A stretch of DNA of 64,000 nucleotides from Hsuehochloa calcarea (lineage: Eukaryota > Streptophyta > Magnoliopsida > Poales > Poaceae). The notes under the pieces were generated by a model. The model was not told where the DNA came from. It saw only the letters and a list, made by a program, of their open reading frames with translations, and did no database searches. Both the position numbers and the translations under genes were made by a program. The stretch spans positions 10,655,232 to 10,719,231 of the forward strand of contig CM070599.1 in the NCBI GenBank assembly GCA_036346395.1, given 5' to 3'. This document shows, piece after piece, positions 34,400 to 45,549 of the stretch. Position 1 is the first letter of the stretch. Every line of letters begins with the position of its first letter.

Positions 34400-35960
34400 A
34401 CACGAGATCATACGTAGTTGGAAGATATCCCGGAGGTTGATCGGTTACTATACGACAACCATATCAAATCTCTAACTATAGAATGAAATCAAATCAAATC
34501 TCTAACAAGACCAAATGCGAAACTTTCTCTTTTAAATCAGCATCTTGGTCATCCTTGACGGTTTTGGACTGAAATTTGATACTGAGAATAGATCTAATGT
34601 GTAGTTTACCGCTTGACCACAGTTGAGACCGACACGTTAGGGTTGTCGGTACATATGATATCAAAATCACAGATCGAATGCACAAGATTCACATGTTCAT
34701 GGGTACAACAGCTGTTCCGGTGATTGGAGGATGGCATGTTGTGACCAGAAGAAAGGTATTCCGGTCCGTGCATGTCGCGTCAATATGTTAGTTTGTACTA
34801 GTACTGAGTACATCTGTACATAAACTCAGAATCAAATCCAGTGTTAAAGGTCATCTCATCCCGTTTCAACCGTAGGCGAGACTGACTGAAACTACTTGGA
34901 GTCACACATGTGGAATGGTGTGCATACACTTGGACACGGTCCTTGGTCAGGGTCAAGTCAGTCTTGTAGCTTTCTTTCCCACTAGTGACTAACGACAGGT
35001 TCCATTAAGAAATTGAAGGGTTGGAGTGCTGTAGATGGTGCTTTGTTCGTCTGGTCAAGCTCCTTCACATGGTAGCTTCGGGAAAGTTCTTCTCCCACTG
35101 TCGTGGTCTCATCAATTTCATCTGAATTTCTCACAGCCTTCTTAGTAATGTCAAGGTAGATACCCAGTTTTGGAACACTAGCTAACATATGATTTTTCGA
35201 GGAAACCACGATACTTGTGGACGATGACTGATTACTCTCGTGAGGTCGTTGATGTTTTAGACTTTAGTCACTACTAAGTTACTTGGGCACTTCGTATCCG
35301 CATCCTATTCGTCAAACTATAGGCCTTATCATGCTGTGTTATTTAAAAGTACAGAGTGCTACTAACAAAATCTTGCAGTCAATACCATTCGACAACTTTA
35401 CATAGAAAATTATTTCAACCCATATATATACAGGTTAAACCGAAGTGTGACAGGTAGAGACTCGGTTGAGAGGGCCCCACACGTACTGTTTTTGTGAAAT
35501 GCGTGGACGCAAAACGACGACCTAAACTGAACGGCAAATCGTGTGGCCAGCTTTGCCCCAAAAAAAAGGACAACCATGTCCGGATCCACTCGATCGGCAT
35601 GGGTGTTCCCGGTGACAGCTTACTGTATATGCTCCGCGTGATGCACATTGGAAATGGATCTTCTGTAACAAAGAATTCAATATAGATTATCTACAACGAT
35701 TTGTATTAGAAAGCGATCTTCACCGTTTGGTTAAAAAAAACAAAGGTCCTGTAATCGATGACATGGGGCGCGAGAAACAAGGGTGTAGCGACGAATCTGC
35801 TATCATTGTACCAAAGGTTATCGACTATGTACACGTTTTATGGGCTGCAGTAACATCTCAATTTTTGAGTTTCAAAATTCCTTTACATAGATTAGGTTCC
35901 CAAAAAAAAATCACCAATTTTTCTCGCTTAATTAAAGCTTAACTGTGATTTTCTAAGTAT
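34400..35960. other. Intergenic DNA without a recognised gene
   Basis: Short frames on both strands (for example 34982-35209 minus and 35494-35685 plus) have no recognisable motifs. I see no element termini. Confidence 0.4.
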
Positions 35961-35962
35961 AA

Positions 35963-35991
35963 TTTAATTTAATTTAATTTAATTTAATCAA
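35963..35991 (+). repeat. AATTT microsatellite
   Basis: About six tandem TAATT units in AT-rich DNA. Confidence 0.9.
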
Positions 35992-36163
35992 ACATCAATT
36001 AAATTCAAAACTATTTTATTTGAGTTCCTTGTGCTTGAAAGTATTTTCGAGATTTTTCTAGGAATTGTTCGAGTGCATTTGCTATTTTGTTCGTGCTCTT
36101 TTCCTTTTTTGATATTTTCTAAAATAGAAAATCTAATTACAAATATGAAAGACCAAGTGGGCC

Positions 36164-36166
<3 letters not shown>

Positions 36167-36195
<29 letters not shown>
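36167..36195 (+). repeat. TC dinucleotide microsatellite
   Basis: About 14 uninterrupted TC units, followed by a sharp rise in GC content at 36200. Confidence 0.93.
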
Positions 36196-36199
<4 letters not shown>

Positions 36200-38865
36200 G
36201 GGCGAAGCCTTGCTAGCCCAGTCAACCATCCGCTCCCGTGTGCAAGCCTAGCCAGCCTACAACCGCCCCATGTCCCGCCCGCATGCGACACGTATCGCCC
36301 ACGCCTATAGACGCTGACGAGTGGGCCCGGTCAGAACTGTTCGTCGTCTCCGAGCCGGACCCGAGCCTGAGTCCGCTGCCACCCCAGATTGTTCGGCATC
36401 CGCACGGGCCTCGCTAAACACTAGCTACCCCTATTTAAGGTCGAGCCATCCGTGTGCGCCACCTCTCGTTCTGCATCCCCGTGATGCCGTTTTCACTGAT
36501 GGAAGTTGCGCCACCATCATCTGCTTCGTCTATGTCCACGCACTGCCACCGCCGAAACGAACTCGCCACGTTCATTGTACCAGTTAGCCAATCACAAATC
36601 CACTCACGTCATCTTGTGCCCCTCATCCCAATCTATCCATCTCATCCTTCAATTTCATATCTCGTCCCTGGTGCGTAGAGATCGAGCCGATCCAATCTGT
36701 TCTGCCACAGCCCCTTTGCCGCCGATTCCGCCACCACCGTCGAGTTTCCATCGATACCATCGACATCGTTGGGTTCGACATTCTATCCTGTATGCACCTT
36801 CTCGTCGCCGATGCATTGTCCCTCATTGTCGCAGCTGTGTAGCCCGTCGCTGTCGCCACCTTTACCGCATCATCACTCAGTGGCGTCTTGGACATCCACG
36901 TCACCGAGACCACCTCATCACGTTCTCCCGGATGCACCCCTCACCTGACCATGCCCCACCGCTGTCACCTGACCAGGGTCGGAGTTGCACTGTCATTGTC
37001 GTTCACCCTCGGTCGTCATGCACCGCTGCCGACGTGTCATCGAACGTGGTTTCCACCTTAGCGTCACACGCACGTTACGCAAACCGCACCGCCACCTAAG
37101 TCACCACCTCACGCAAACCCTAGATCGGTTCACCGTGAGCCAAGCCTATGACATGTGGTCCCGCTTTTCAATACTATTTCGTAGACCCTGTGCAGTGTGA
37201 ACCCAAAACCTTAGCCCATGAACTCGGTCCATGCATCATGACCCCACCTGTCAGCCTCTCAGCCTTTTCCAAAATTCCAGAAATAACGATTCCCGGAATA
37301 TTGCCATGGTCCCACTTGTTAGTCTTGCTTCATTTCTGTTTATTAATTTATTTGTTTTATGTTGTCTTTTGCAATAAGAAGTTGAGACATCGGGAGCGTA
37401 CGAAGGAGTTGAAGTTTCTTAAAACCAAGACCAGGACTATTGCATTCTATTTAAATTATCAAATGTTTAGATATTTTTGGGGATAGCTATGCAACCTATT
37501 TGTCATTTATTCAACCTTGATGATTGTATGACAAGATTACTTGTCACCTTAGGTTGGATAATACTAGTTTGTAACTATTGTAGCACCAACATGAGTTGGT
37601 TAGTGTAGTTCAATGCTTAGCCATGCTAGGTCGTGTAGTTCAATGCTTAGCCATGCTAGGTTATCTCATGAATGTAAATGTTACACCTAATTAACAATTA
37701 TGCAATGGATATGTGTTTAACTATGTGCTTTGTGTAGACAACTGGGGTGGACAAATGATTCAGACTGGGGTAAGTGGAAAGACTTAGTGTTAAACTATGT
37801 GTGGTGGATTGTGTGTAGGATTATATGAATTTATGTGTAGGCTTAGTGTATTGGGTAGTCTTGCAACAATCATATGACCACATGCTCTAATGGGAAGAGC
37901 ATGGCATAGTAACTTAACGAGTTTCAATGTTGGCTTCCTTAAGAAGTAGGCTACACTATGTGTACGATGCAGGGTGTGGTATGCTATGTATGAGCCACAT
38001 CATGGACGGTTCCGTTCTTGAATCCAACGGTGTACCCCTACGCCCGTTCACAATGTTAGGATATTTTCTACCGTTCTTGAATCCAACGGTGTACCCCTAC
38101 GTCTGTTCACAATGTTAGGATATTCTCTATGTTTGGAATAAGGGTGTACCCCTACGCCCATTCACAATGTTAGGATAGTCACTGAGAGGGCCAATTTTGG
38201 GGGCGAAGTCTTTGAAATGCTTTGTTATGATCCTCTCAGTCGCATGTCCATGCAAACGTGTCAGAACTATGTCGTTGGTCATATCTTGTAGGAAAAGTTG
38301 TACAATCTCTGAAGAGTGTTAATCGATTCTATTTGAATAGTAATATTTGCAGTCATAGATATACTCAACAATTCCTCACAAGGTGTAGTATTCAAAAATA
38401 AAACCGGGAAGGATGTCTATGTGAATGTAATTGTTTAGGCTATGTGCAGCTTTGTGTCCAAATTCTTGTTTACCTATTATTTTTGTTTTACCCTATGATT
38501 TTCAATCTATTATTCGATTCAATTGCAAATGTTGCTTTATGTAAAACAACCTTACTAGCCATACCATTTGGAATAAAACATCATGTGTACTTGCATTATG
38601 TGGTTCAACTTGCTGAGTACTCTATGTACTCACTTCTGTAATAACCATCACTTAGTTGATGAAGTGGAGGAGTTGACACCCGTTTTGGAGGAGTACTATA
38701 AGGAGGTCGATCGTTAGGTCTTGTTCCCAGTCGGTTTCCTGTGACAAGTCGATGGGTTCCACTGAAGTCGCTTTCTTTCCACTGCTGCTATTTCATTGTG
38801 TATGGATGATATTACATCGATGTAGAAATTATGTGCACTAGAGTGATGCTGGACTAGTGCAGTAC
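36200..38865 (+). repeat. Probable gypsy LTR-derived sequence
   Basis: A GC-rich block (36200-37160) rich in ACC/CGCC words passes into AT-rich DNA with TTTGTTTTATGTTGTC and CTCATGAATGT words. This resembles long LTRs of grass gypsy elements. It ends next to integrase-coding DNA at 38870. No matching second LTR, primer site or clear TG/CA ends were found, so the class is tentative. Plus-strand frames in the GC-rich block are compositional. Confidence 0.35.
38012..38180 (+). repeat. 59-bp tandem repeat, about 2.8 copies
   Basis: Copies start at 38012, 38071 and 38130 and share GGTGTACCCCTACG and TTCACAATGTTAGGATA. A separate 33-bp tandem duplication with GTGTAGTTCAATGCTTAGCC lies at 37602-37660. 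Confidence 0.9.
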
Positions 38866-38869
38866 TTAA

Positions 38870-40545
38870 TTGGATACTAAGGTGCTTGGTTTAGAGAATT
38901 TGAAAGAGTTATATGCTGCTGATTGTGATTTCGTTGAACCCTTTGCTCGCTGTTTGCATGGAAAGGATGGGATAAATTTCATGCTAATGATCGGTTCTTG
39001 TTTCACGCTAACAAACTTTGCGTTCCAGATTCATCCGTTCGTTTGTTTCTTGTACGGGAATCGCATTGTGGAGGATTGATGGGACATTTCAGGCGTGACA
39101 ATACATTGAGCATGCTAGCATAAGATGAGACGTGATGTTGAAACAGAATGTACAGTGGTGTATGATATATCGCAAAGCTAAATCGAAGCCAAAATCACAT
39201 GGTTTGTATACCCTCTTCCGGTTCCTACAATTCCTTGGGAGGACATTACTATAGATTTTATTCTGGGATTGCCTCGAACTAAGAGGGGAAGGGATTTGAT
39301 ATTTGTAGTTGTGGATAGGTTCTAAAAAAATGGCATATTTTATTCCCTGTCATAAGAGTGATGATGCGTCACATGTAGCTGACTTGTTTTTCAGGGAGAT
39401 AGTGAGTTTGCATAGCTTACCGAAGATTATTATTTCTGACCGTGGCATTAAGTTCATGAGCTACTTTTGGAAGACGTTATGGACTAAGCTTGGCACAAAG
39501 TTGTTGTTCTCCACAATTTGTCATCACCAAACTGATGGACAAACTAAAGTGGTGAATTGTATTCCTGGGACGATGCTGTGAACCATGATAAAGAAAAATT
39601 TGAAATAGTGGGAAGATTGTTGTTTACCACACGTTAAGTTTGCATACAATGGGGCGTTACACTTTAAAACTCAACTCTCTCCATTTGAAATTGTTTATGG
39701 TTTTCAGCCACATACACCATTGTATTTATTGCCATTGTCTTTTATTGAAAGCGTAATATTGATGCTTCTAAACGTGCTAATTTTGCCAAATCTATACATC
39801 TGAAAACTAAAGAAGAACAAGAGAAAAAGGCATGTTATATTATGCTGTCAAACGAAATAAAAATAGAACACAAATGATCTTTGAACAAGGTGATCTTGTT
39901 TGGTTACATCTTCGCAAAGATAAGTTTCCAGAGAAAATAAAGTCTAAGTTGATGAATTGTGCACATGGACCATTCAAAGTGCTTGAAAGAATAAATGATA
40001 ATGCTTACAAGTTAGAACTTCCTGGCGATGATTATGGTGTTAGTGCTACATTCTATATTGTAGATTTATCACCTTTCTTTGGTTTTACTAACCTTACAGA
40101 GTCGAGGTCAACTCCTTTGCAAGAGGGGGGATGATGAGAACATCACTATCATGAAGACTTCGACTACATCATCATCACCTCCATCTTCATATCCAAGCAA
40201 TAATGACAATGACAAGACTAGTGTTGGTCCTACAGCCGAAGCTTTGCAAGAATTGTACAAGGGACCAATCACTCGAGCTAGAGCAAGGGAACTCACTAAA
40301 TAGGTGAATCAGATCCTAAGTTCCTTTGATTTCACTGATTAGGATAGCTTTGTACCTAATGCTTCCACTATGTGTATTCTCAGGTTATTAGGTGAGCAAA
40401 AACTTGGTGCTAACAAGCGGGAGGAGAGGGAGGCCGGCACACCAAGAGAGGGACCAAAAAGAGGAGACGATGACACTTCACTTACATCAATGGAAAAAGT
40501 CACCAAGTTGTTGGAATCAAGTTTTCAAGCTTCGGATTGAAGATT
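38870..40545 (+). pseudogene. Gypsy integrase and pol tail pseudogene
   Basis: Plus-strand blocks read in order. First is an RNase H/integrase linker (LGLENLKELYAADCDF, 38879). The integrase core follows: WEDITIDFILGLPRTKRGRD and VVVDRF, then IISDRG, then HHQTDGQTKVVN at about 39525-39560. In the last motif the catalytic glutamate of the usual TDGQTEVVN is lysine, so the core would be dead even without the many stops. SPFEIVYGFQPHTP and the chromodomain-position segment HGPFKVLERINDNAYKLEL (39832-40134) follow. The final RARARELTK motif is at about 40280. RT and gag are absent, so the element is truncated on its 5' side near 38866. Confidence 0.92.
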
Positions 40546-40639
40546 AGAGAAGACTACGCTTCGGAAACTCAATTGTGTTTTGTTTTCAATTCTGAGTTCG
40601 TTTGGGATTTTGGCCGAGTTCCATGTGTCATGGGCTGGT

Positions 40640-41340
40640 TTGTATCTATATTAAGAAATATTATGTGTGTGTTGGGCTTTAGTGTTCATTTTGGTTTAGC
40701 TTTGAGATGATGGTGATGCCGAAGCTTTAAACGGGCTGAAAACGAATACTAGGGCCACAAGGGAAGTTGGGCTGTTGCCAAGGGAGGTGTGAGCCACCAT
40801 CATTGGCTAGCAACCACGTGGGGCCCAGCTCATGGGTGCACCTACCAAGGCCACCAGCCAGCCACTTCTTATTGCTTTTCGTTTAAGTTAGGCAAGAGAT
40901 ATCTAAATTAGGAAGATAGAGATAGAATCATATTTGAGTTGTTTTCGCTTGTGTGGCCAGCCAGATTAGTTTGGATGGCTATTAAGCTTTGGTCGCCACC
41001 CCCTGTAACGCTTGAACGTTAATTTTGAGTCTAAGCGATTTCTTGCTCTTTGGTTTATGCTGTGCGTTGCCATGAGAGTTGTTCCTCACATATCAGCGAA
41101 GTCGTTCTTCTTGGTGTGGTGAGAAGATGGAGATCCAGAGTGTGTTGCTAGTTGAATTCTGGTACACATGAGTTCGTAATCGAGACAGGCAATTGTGTGC
41201 TTCCGTTCATCACAATTCAAGGCATTTCAGGTTAGCCATATATTTAACCTTCAAGTGAGATCCTACGTCGTGAAGATCGGGTACCCCCATATCATCCGGA
41301 TTGCATATTCAGGTCTGGACAACAGCTCAGGGCATGTACA
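40640..41340 (+). repeat. Probable 3' LTR of the truncated gypsy element
   Basis: The DNA after the pol tail has LTR-like content, including CCCTGTAACGCTTGAACG, and can be ended at GGACAACA near 41332. No second copy exists in the window, so the boundaries are approximate. Confidence 0.45.
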
Positions 41341-41760
41341 ACGGTAAATACAATTGTTGTCTCTAAATTCCTTGCACACCTTCCATGTCATCTAGATATA
41401 AGTAAAGAGAGAACCTTTACAACACATTGTCCCTAAGCATGAACCCACAAATTCTACAAAAATAATTTTATATAGCTTTCACCATATTTGGCCCACATGT
41501 TGGTACCTAGTCACTCATAAATGCCCTTCTATCTCCCTCCACCTCCCCTTCATCGTTCTCTCCATGTCTATACTCTTCCTCCAACAACCGATATAGCCCA
41601 ACCTACTGAATTAGCTTTGTTTTGTGTTCCTCAATCCAGTTCACAATTTGAAGCTACTTTTGTTTTGCTTGAAGCAAGAAAGGAGGCCGAGAGGAAGGAT
41701 GGGGAGGCAGGCCGAGAGAAGGATGGAGCCATAGCGCCTAGAAAATAGGAAACCTAGAGC
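41341..41760. other. Unclassified AT-rich insertion
   Basis: It begins GGGCATGTACAACGG, a start seen in some rice MITEs, but I find no matching inverted end. A short frame at 41521-41748 has no recognisable motif. Confidence 0.3.
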
Positions 41761-41769
41761 ATGACAAGG

Positions 41770-42843
41770 GTTTGTGGGAGGCGGCGCATGGAGTCATGCG
41801 GACGTGCACACGACTAAAGGCACAGGAGTGAGGCAAAGTCCAAGCAGCGTAATAGAGGGTGCTCAAGCAGCGCGCGGGTCCTGCAGCTCGATGGGAGGAG
41901 AAAAACGTGGGTCGCGTGCATGTAAGCCATGTTGGCCACGTGCTTTGGGCGGGTGTCATGGAGCACACGCTGCGTTGTCATGTGATGTTTGGGCCACGCA
42001 TGGATGTCAAGTTGTCAAGTTTGGCCCGGGTCCAAGTGGGAGACTGAACGGAAAACTTTGCTTGTGTCTGAGTGGGAGAAGGAGCCGTGTGTGGAACATG
42101 GGAGTCCGTGAGGTGCACGGCAAGCTAGGAGAACATGCGAACATGGAGATAAAGCCGGGATCTAAGTTGAAGCCAGAGAGAATCCACATGTGACTTCTAT
42201 TCGAATTGGGTATATTCTAGACCATATTTGTATGTAATAGTCCACGTTTTCTTCCTATTAGTTGTTCTTTCCTTTTATCTAGTCTTAGAATATGAGTGGG
42301 TCTTTTGTTAGTAGTTTGAGTTGTCCTATGTGCATGAGTTGGAGTCATCTTCGGCCAATTGTGTGCATGTGTGGAAGCTATATAAAGCCTAGGGCCGACG
42401 GCCATATAAGGGAGGGCAAGTTTATTTTGAGAAAATACATAAAATCCATGGTTGCTTTGTGGCGCATATGTGTGTGTAAGAACAAGGAAGAACACATCTA
42501 GGGTTCATGCTCAACGTAAGGATTAGAGGGATTGCTGCTCATCTAGTCCACGTGATTTCTGAAGGATCATCTGTACGACTCTTTCTTGAAGATTAGTTCG
42601 TGTGTTGTAGTGCACGGTTTGCATTAGATCAACTCGATCTTGTAAACCGAGAGCTTGTTGTTGCTTCAATCGAAGGAATAAGAAAGCTTGCAGTGCTTGT
42701 TGCTGCTTTGGCCAAGGAAGTAGAGCTTGCTGGTCAGCTTGGAGGGGGTTTTGCGCAAGCAGAATAAAGGAGAGACCGTGTTGTTGTTGTTGTACTGTGA
42801 AAGATCGGGCCACTTGCACATCAACTACACATTGATCTGTATT
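41770..42843 (+). repeat. 5' LTR of a second plus-strand gypsy element
   Basis: This region precedes a primer-binding site and gag, so it should be the 5' LTR. A TATATAAAG box at 42379-42387 with an R/U5-like transcribed part behind it supports this. The exact TG and CA ends are not clear. Confidence 0.55.
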
Positions 42844-42847
42844 ATCT

Positions 42848-42859
42848 TGGTATCAGAGC
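42848..42859 (+). promoter_or_regulatory. Primer-binding site of the plus-strand gypsy element
   Basis: TGGTATCAGAGC is a perfect complement to the initiator tRNA-Met 3' end and precedes gag. Confidence 0.93.
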
Positions 42860-42912
42860 GTGGTTGCCTACGGTAGAGAGATTTTTCTTTGCTTCTTTCC
42901 GGGTGTTCATAA

Positions 42913-44110
42913 TGTCAGGAGCAAGCAAGTACAACTCAAACGATGGTTCAGGTGAGGATATGGAGGCGCCCATCTATGGTGCAAATCAACCACCAGATAT
43001 ATGTGCACAATTCAATGCTACTACTGGCTACTTCCATCATCGAGAGGATGTGTTGCGTGCTGATCTCGACAAGGGCATAGAAGGATTGAATGCACAAATT
43101 TAGGAGGTACAAAACACATAGAACACTTGACTCAATGAGGGTCTCAATAATCTGAACCTGTCCATTCGTTGCTTGGAGGAGAGCGTACCGCCGATGGGAG
43201 GGGTTTGCATTTGGTGGCAGCATGGAATGAAATTAGGGCGATGTGCTATGTCCCATGACGATGACCACTACTACTGCGCTAATTTTGATGATAACATGTC
43301 TGATGGTTGTGGAGGCTTGCCATGATGTCTGTGGCATGATTTCTTTGATCGTGAAGGTGTTTGACTTGGAGGATACCATGAAGGAGGTGCTGACACGAGG
43401 ACGAGGCTCTTAGTAAAATTGAAATAACCATACCGGAGTTCAAGGGCAGATCTAATCCAGAGTCTTATTTGGAGTGGGAGATGCATGTCAATTAGATTTT
43501 CGACAACCACAACTACTCTCAGGAGAAGAAGGTTCATGTGGCTTTGATTAAATTAACCGAATATACAATTACTTGGTGGGATCAAGCGATCTCACACATG
43601 AGAAATGAAGGGAGTTATGCGGGGGAGGTTCGTGACTATACAAAAACATTGCATACAAAATTGTGACAACTTTATAAAGGCTCCATTTCTGTGAGTGAAT
43701 ACTATCAGAAGATGCAAGTGCTTACGATCCTTACAGCTATACGTGATTCTGCGGAGGCAACCATGATACGTTTCTTTAAAGGGTTGAACGATGATGTAAT
43801 GAACCAGGTTGATGTGATGCAATACAACACTGTACAAGAACTATTCTGTGAAGCGGAGCATGCTGAACAAATGGGTGAAGGAAACACATGTTTGAGGTGG
43901 TTGCACCAGTTCAAGCAATTGGATACACACCAATTCACATGAGGGAGAAGTTGGTTCAAGTTCCAAACCAGGTGCATCCACTACACCAATTGAGAGTTCA
44001 TACAAGGAAGCATCAAAGGTCGTGAGTACAACAAGCAAGGAAGCATCGCGAGCTGATTCTAGTGCCTTTTCTAATGCTAGAAGTAGTAATATTAAGTGCT
44101 TCCAGTGCAA
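42913..44110 (+). pseudogene. Gypsy gag pseudogene
   Basis: Gag starts MSGASKYNSNDGSGED. The core of the retrotransposon gag domain appears in pieces: IPEFKGRSNPESYLEWEMHV (about 43430), KVHVALIKLTEYTITWW, and SVSEYYQKMQVL plus RFFKGLNDDVMNQVD (43691-43942). A zinc-knuckle start, IKCFQCKG, is at about 44092. Stops and frameshifts are frequent. The element is cut at about 44110-44190, where a different, minus-strand element begins. Confidence 0.88.
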
Positions 44111-44196
44111 GGGCAGTGACATTGTTGACATCGATCTTGATGTCGTGCCACCTGATGCTTTGCTGACCATCTCACAAATCATATTGATTTAGCCTT

Positions 44197-44209
44197 GGTT
44201 CTGATACCA
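44197..44209 (-). promoter_or_regulatory. Primer-binding site of a minus-strand LTR element
   Basis: The minus strand reads TGGTATCAGAACC two bases from the LTR at 44212. It is a near-match to the initiator tRNA complement. Confidence 0.85.
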
Positions 44210-44211
44210 CT

Positions 44212-44673
44212 TGTTATACTCTGATATCTCTTCTTATGCGTAGCAGCCCCTAGATCGGATCAGAGTTATGAGATACCGCATGAGCATACACGGTATCAAG
44301 AATGAAGTAGATGAATCCCGTAAAGATAACCAAATAACAACAACGAATAATCACAATGAGAAAGACAGATTTGGCGAAACCGACCACAAATCCCTTAAGC
44401 ACAACTTCAAAAGAGTAAAAGGGATTATCGCTCTCTCACAATCCTCTCAATCTATTTAGGACACTCGAATCTTTGTCCAATACAAGAATCTAGTGCTAAA
44501 GAATAACTTAGTCTCTAATCTTCTTGTGCACCTCTTGCTTTGGATGAGTTGGTTTGTAGCTTGTGTTCTCCGTGACCACCCCTCATGGCTTTATATAATG
44601 CCCCTAGTTCTCCTCCAAAAGGAAGTAGAAATCATAATCCTAATAGGATTAGGATAGAAATCCTTGTAGAACA
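44212..44673 (-). repeat. Short LTR (462 bp) of a truncated minus-strand element
   Basis: The edges TGTTATAC and TAGAACA form a perfect 4-bp inverted pair (TGTT/AACA), and the primer site abuts the left edge. A minus-strand TATATAAAG lies near 44592-44600. The internal region beyond the primer site is missing, so the element survives as LTR plus primer site. Confidence 0.8.
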
Positions 44674-44744
44674 TATTTCCAAGGTTTTTTTTGAAATAAT
44701 ATTATTTTAAAAGAAATTTACAAAAATAAATAGTCAATTTTTTT

Positions 44745-45185
44745 TTACAAAACTAGGATATTGTCGCCATTTGAGATGGCAAAATTGCCTTATCGCTATT
44801 CCAAATGGCGACAATAACCTAGGGAATGGCAACAGTAGCTTAGAATAATGCAAAGAGGTCCTTGTCACTAGTTAAAATGGCGACATGGCTCTATCGCCAT
44901 TCCAACGGCAACATGACATTGTACCTATTTCAACTGGTGATAGGAATCCCCATGGTTAAATTTTTTAATATTAAAATTTAGGACAATCGTCATTTCAAAT
45001 GGCGACCGGGATCTCGTAAGTCTCTAAATTTTTTAATATTAAAATTTAGAAAAATCACCTATTCAAATTACGACAAGGATCCTGCAAGTCCCTAAAGTTT
45101 TAATATTTATATTTATAAAAATCACCATTTCAAATGGCGACAAGGATCCCACAAGTTTCTATCACTATTCCAAATGGTGGCACAA
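44745..45185 (+). repeat. Left-end repeats of the MULE
   Basis: Repeated CGCCATTT and AAATGGCGACA words, often as inverted pairs such as TCGCTATTCCAAATGGCGA, alternate with AATTTTTTAATATTAAAATTTA. They are probable transposase-binding terminal sequence. Confidence 0.7.
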
Positions 45186-45549
45186 TCTACCCTATAAAAG
45201 ACCCTAAAAATCTGGCATGACTCAATTTTATTCTGAAAAAAGAGAAAGATGGGGGGGAGGAAGTGGAGAAGAGAGGTGTAGAGGGGAGAAGAGAAGCTAG
45301 CAAAGCACTGCCCGTCTGGTCGTCCATCTTTCAGGTAAAAGTTTTAATCAAATGGATTACATAGTTTTATATGTACGGTTACCTAGTATAGTATGTTGTA
45401 CATAATCCTTTTTAGTAGGTGGTTTAGTTTAAAATATGTGGTTAATCGTGGAAATATTGTTTACGGTGTAATACGTCAAATATATTGGATGCCACCAATT
45501 TCAAAATTTAATACGGTTAGTGGACTAATATTGGGGGTCCCGAGGGGAT

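Noticed and set aside
36321..37200. Overlapping frames in a GC-rich block
   Set aside because: Frames on both strands are compositional and the region resembles LTR sequence. No splice pattern or domain.
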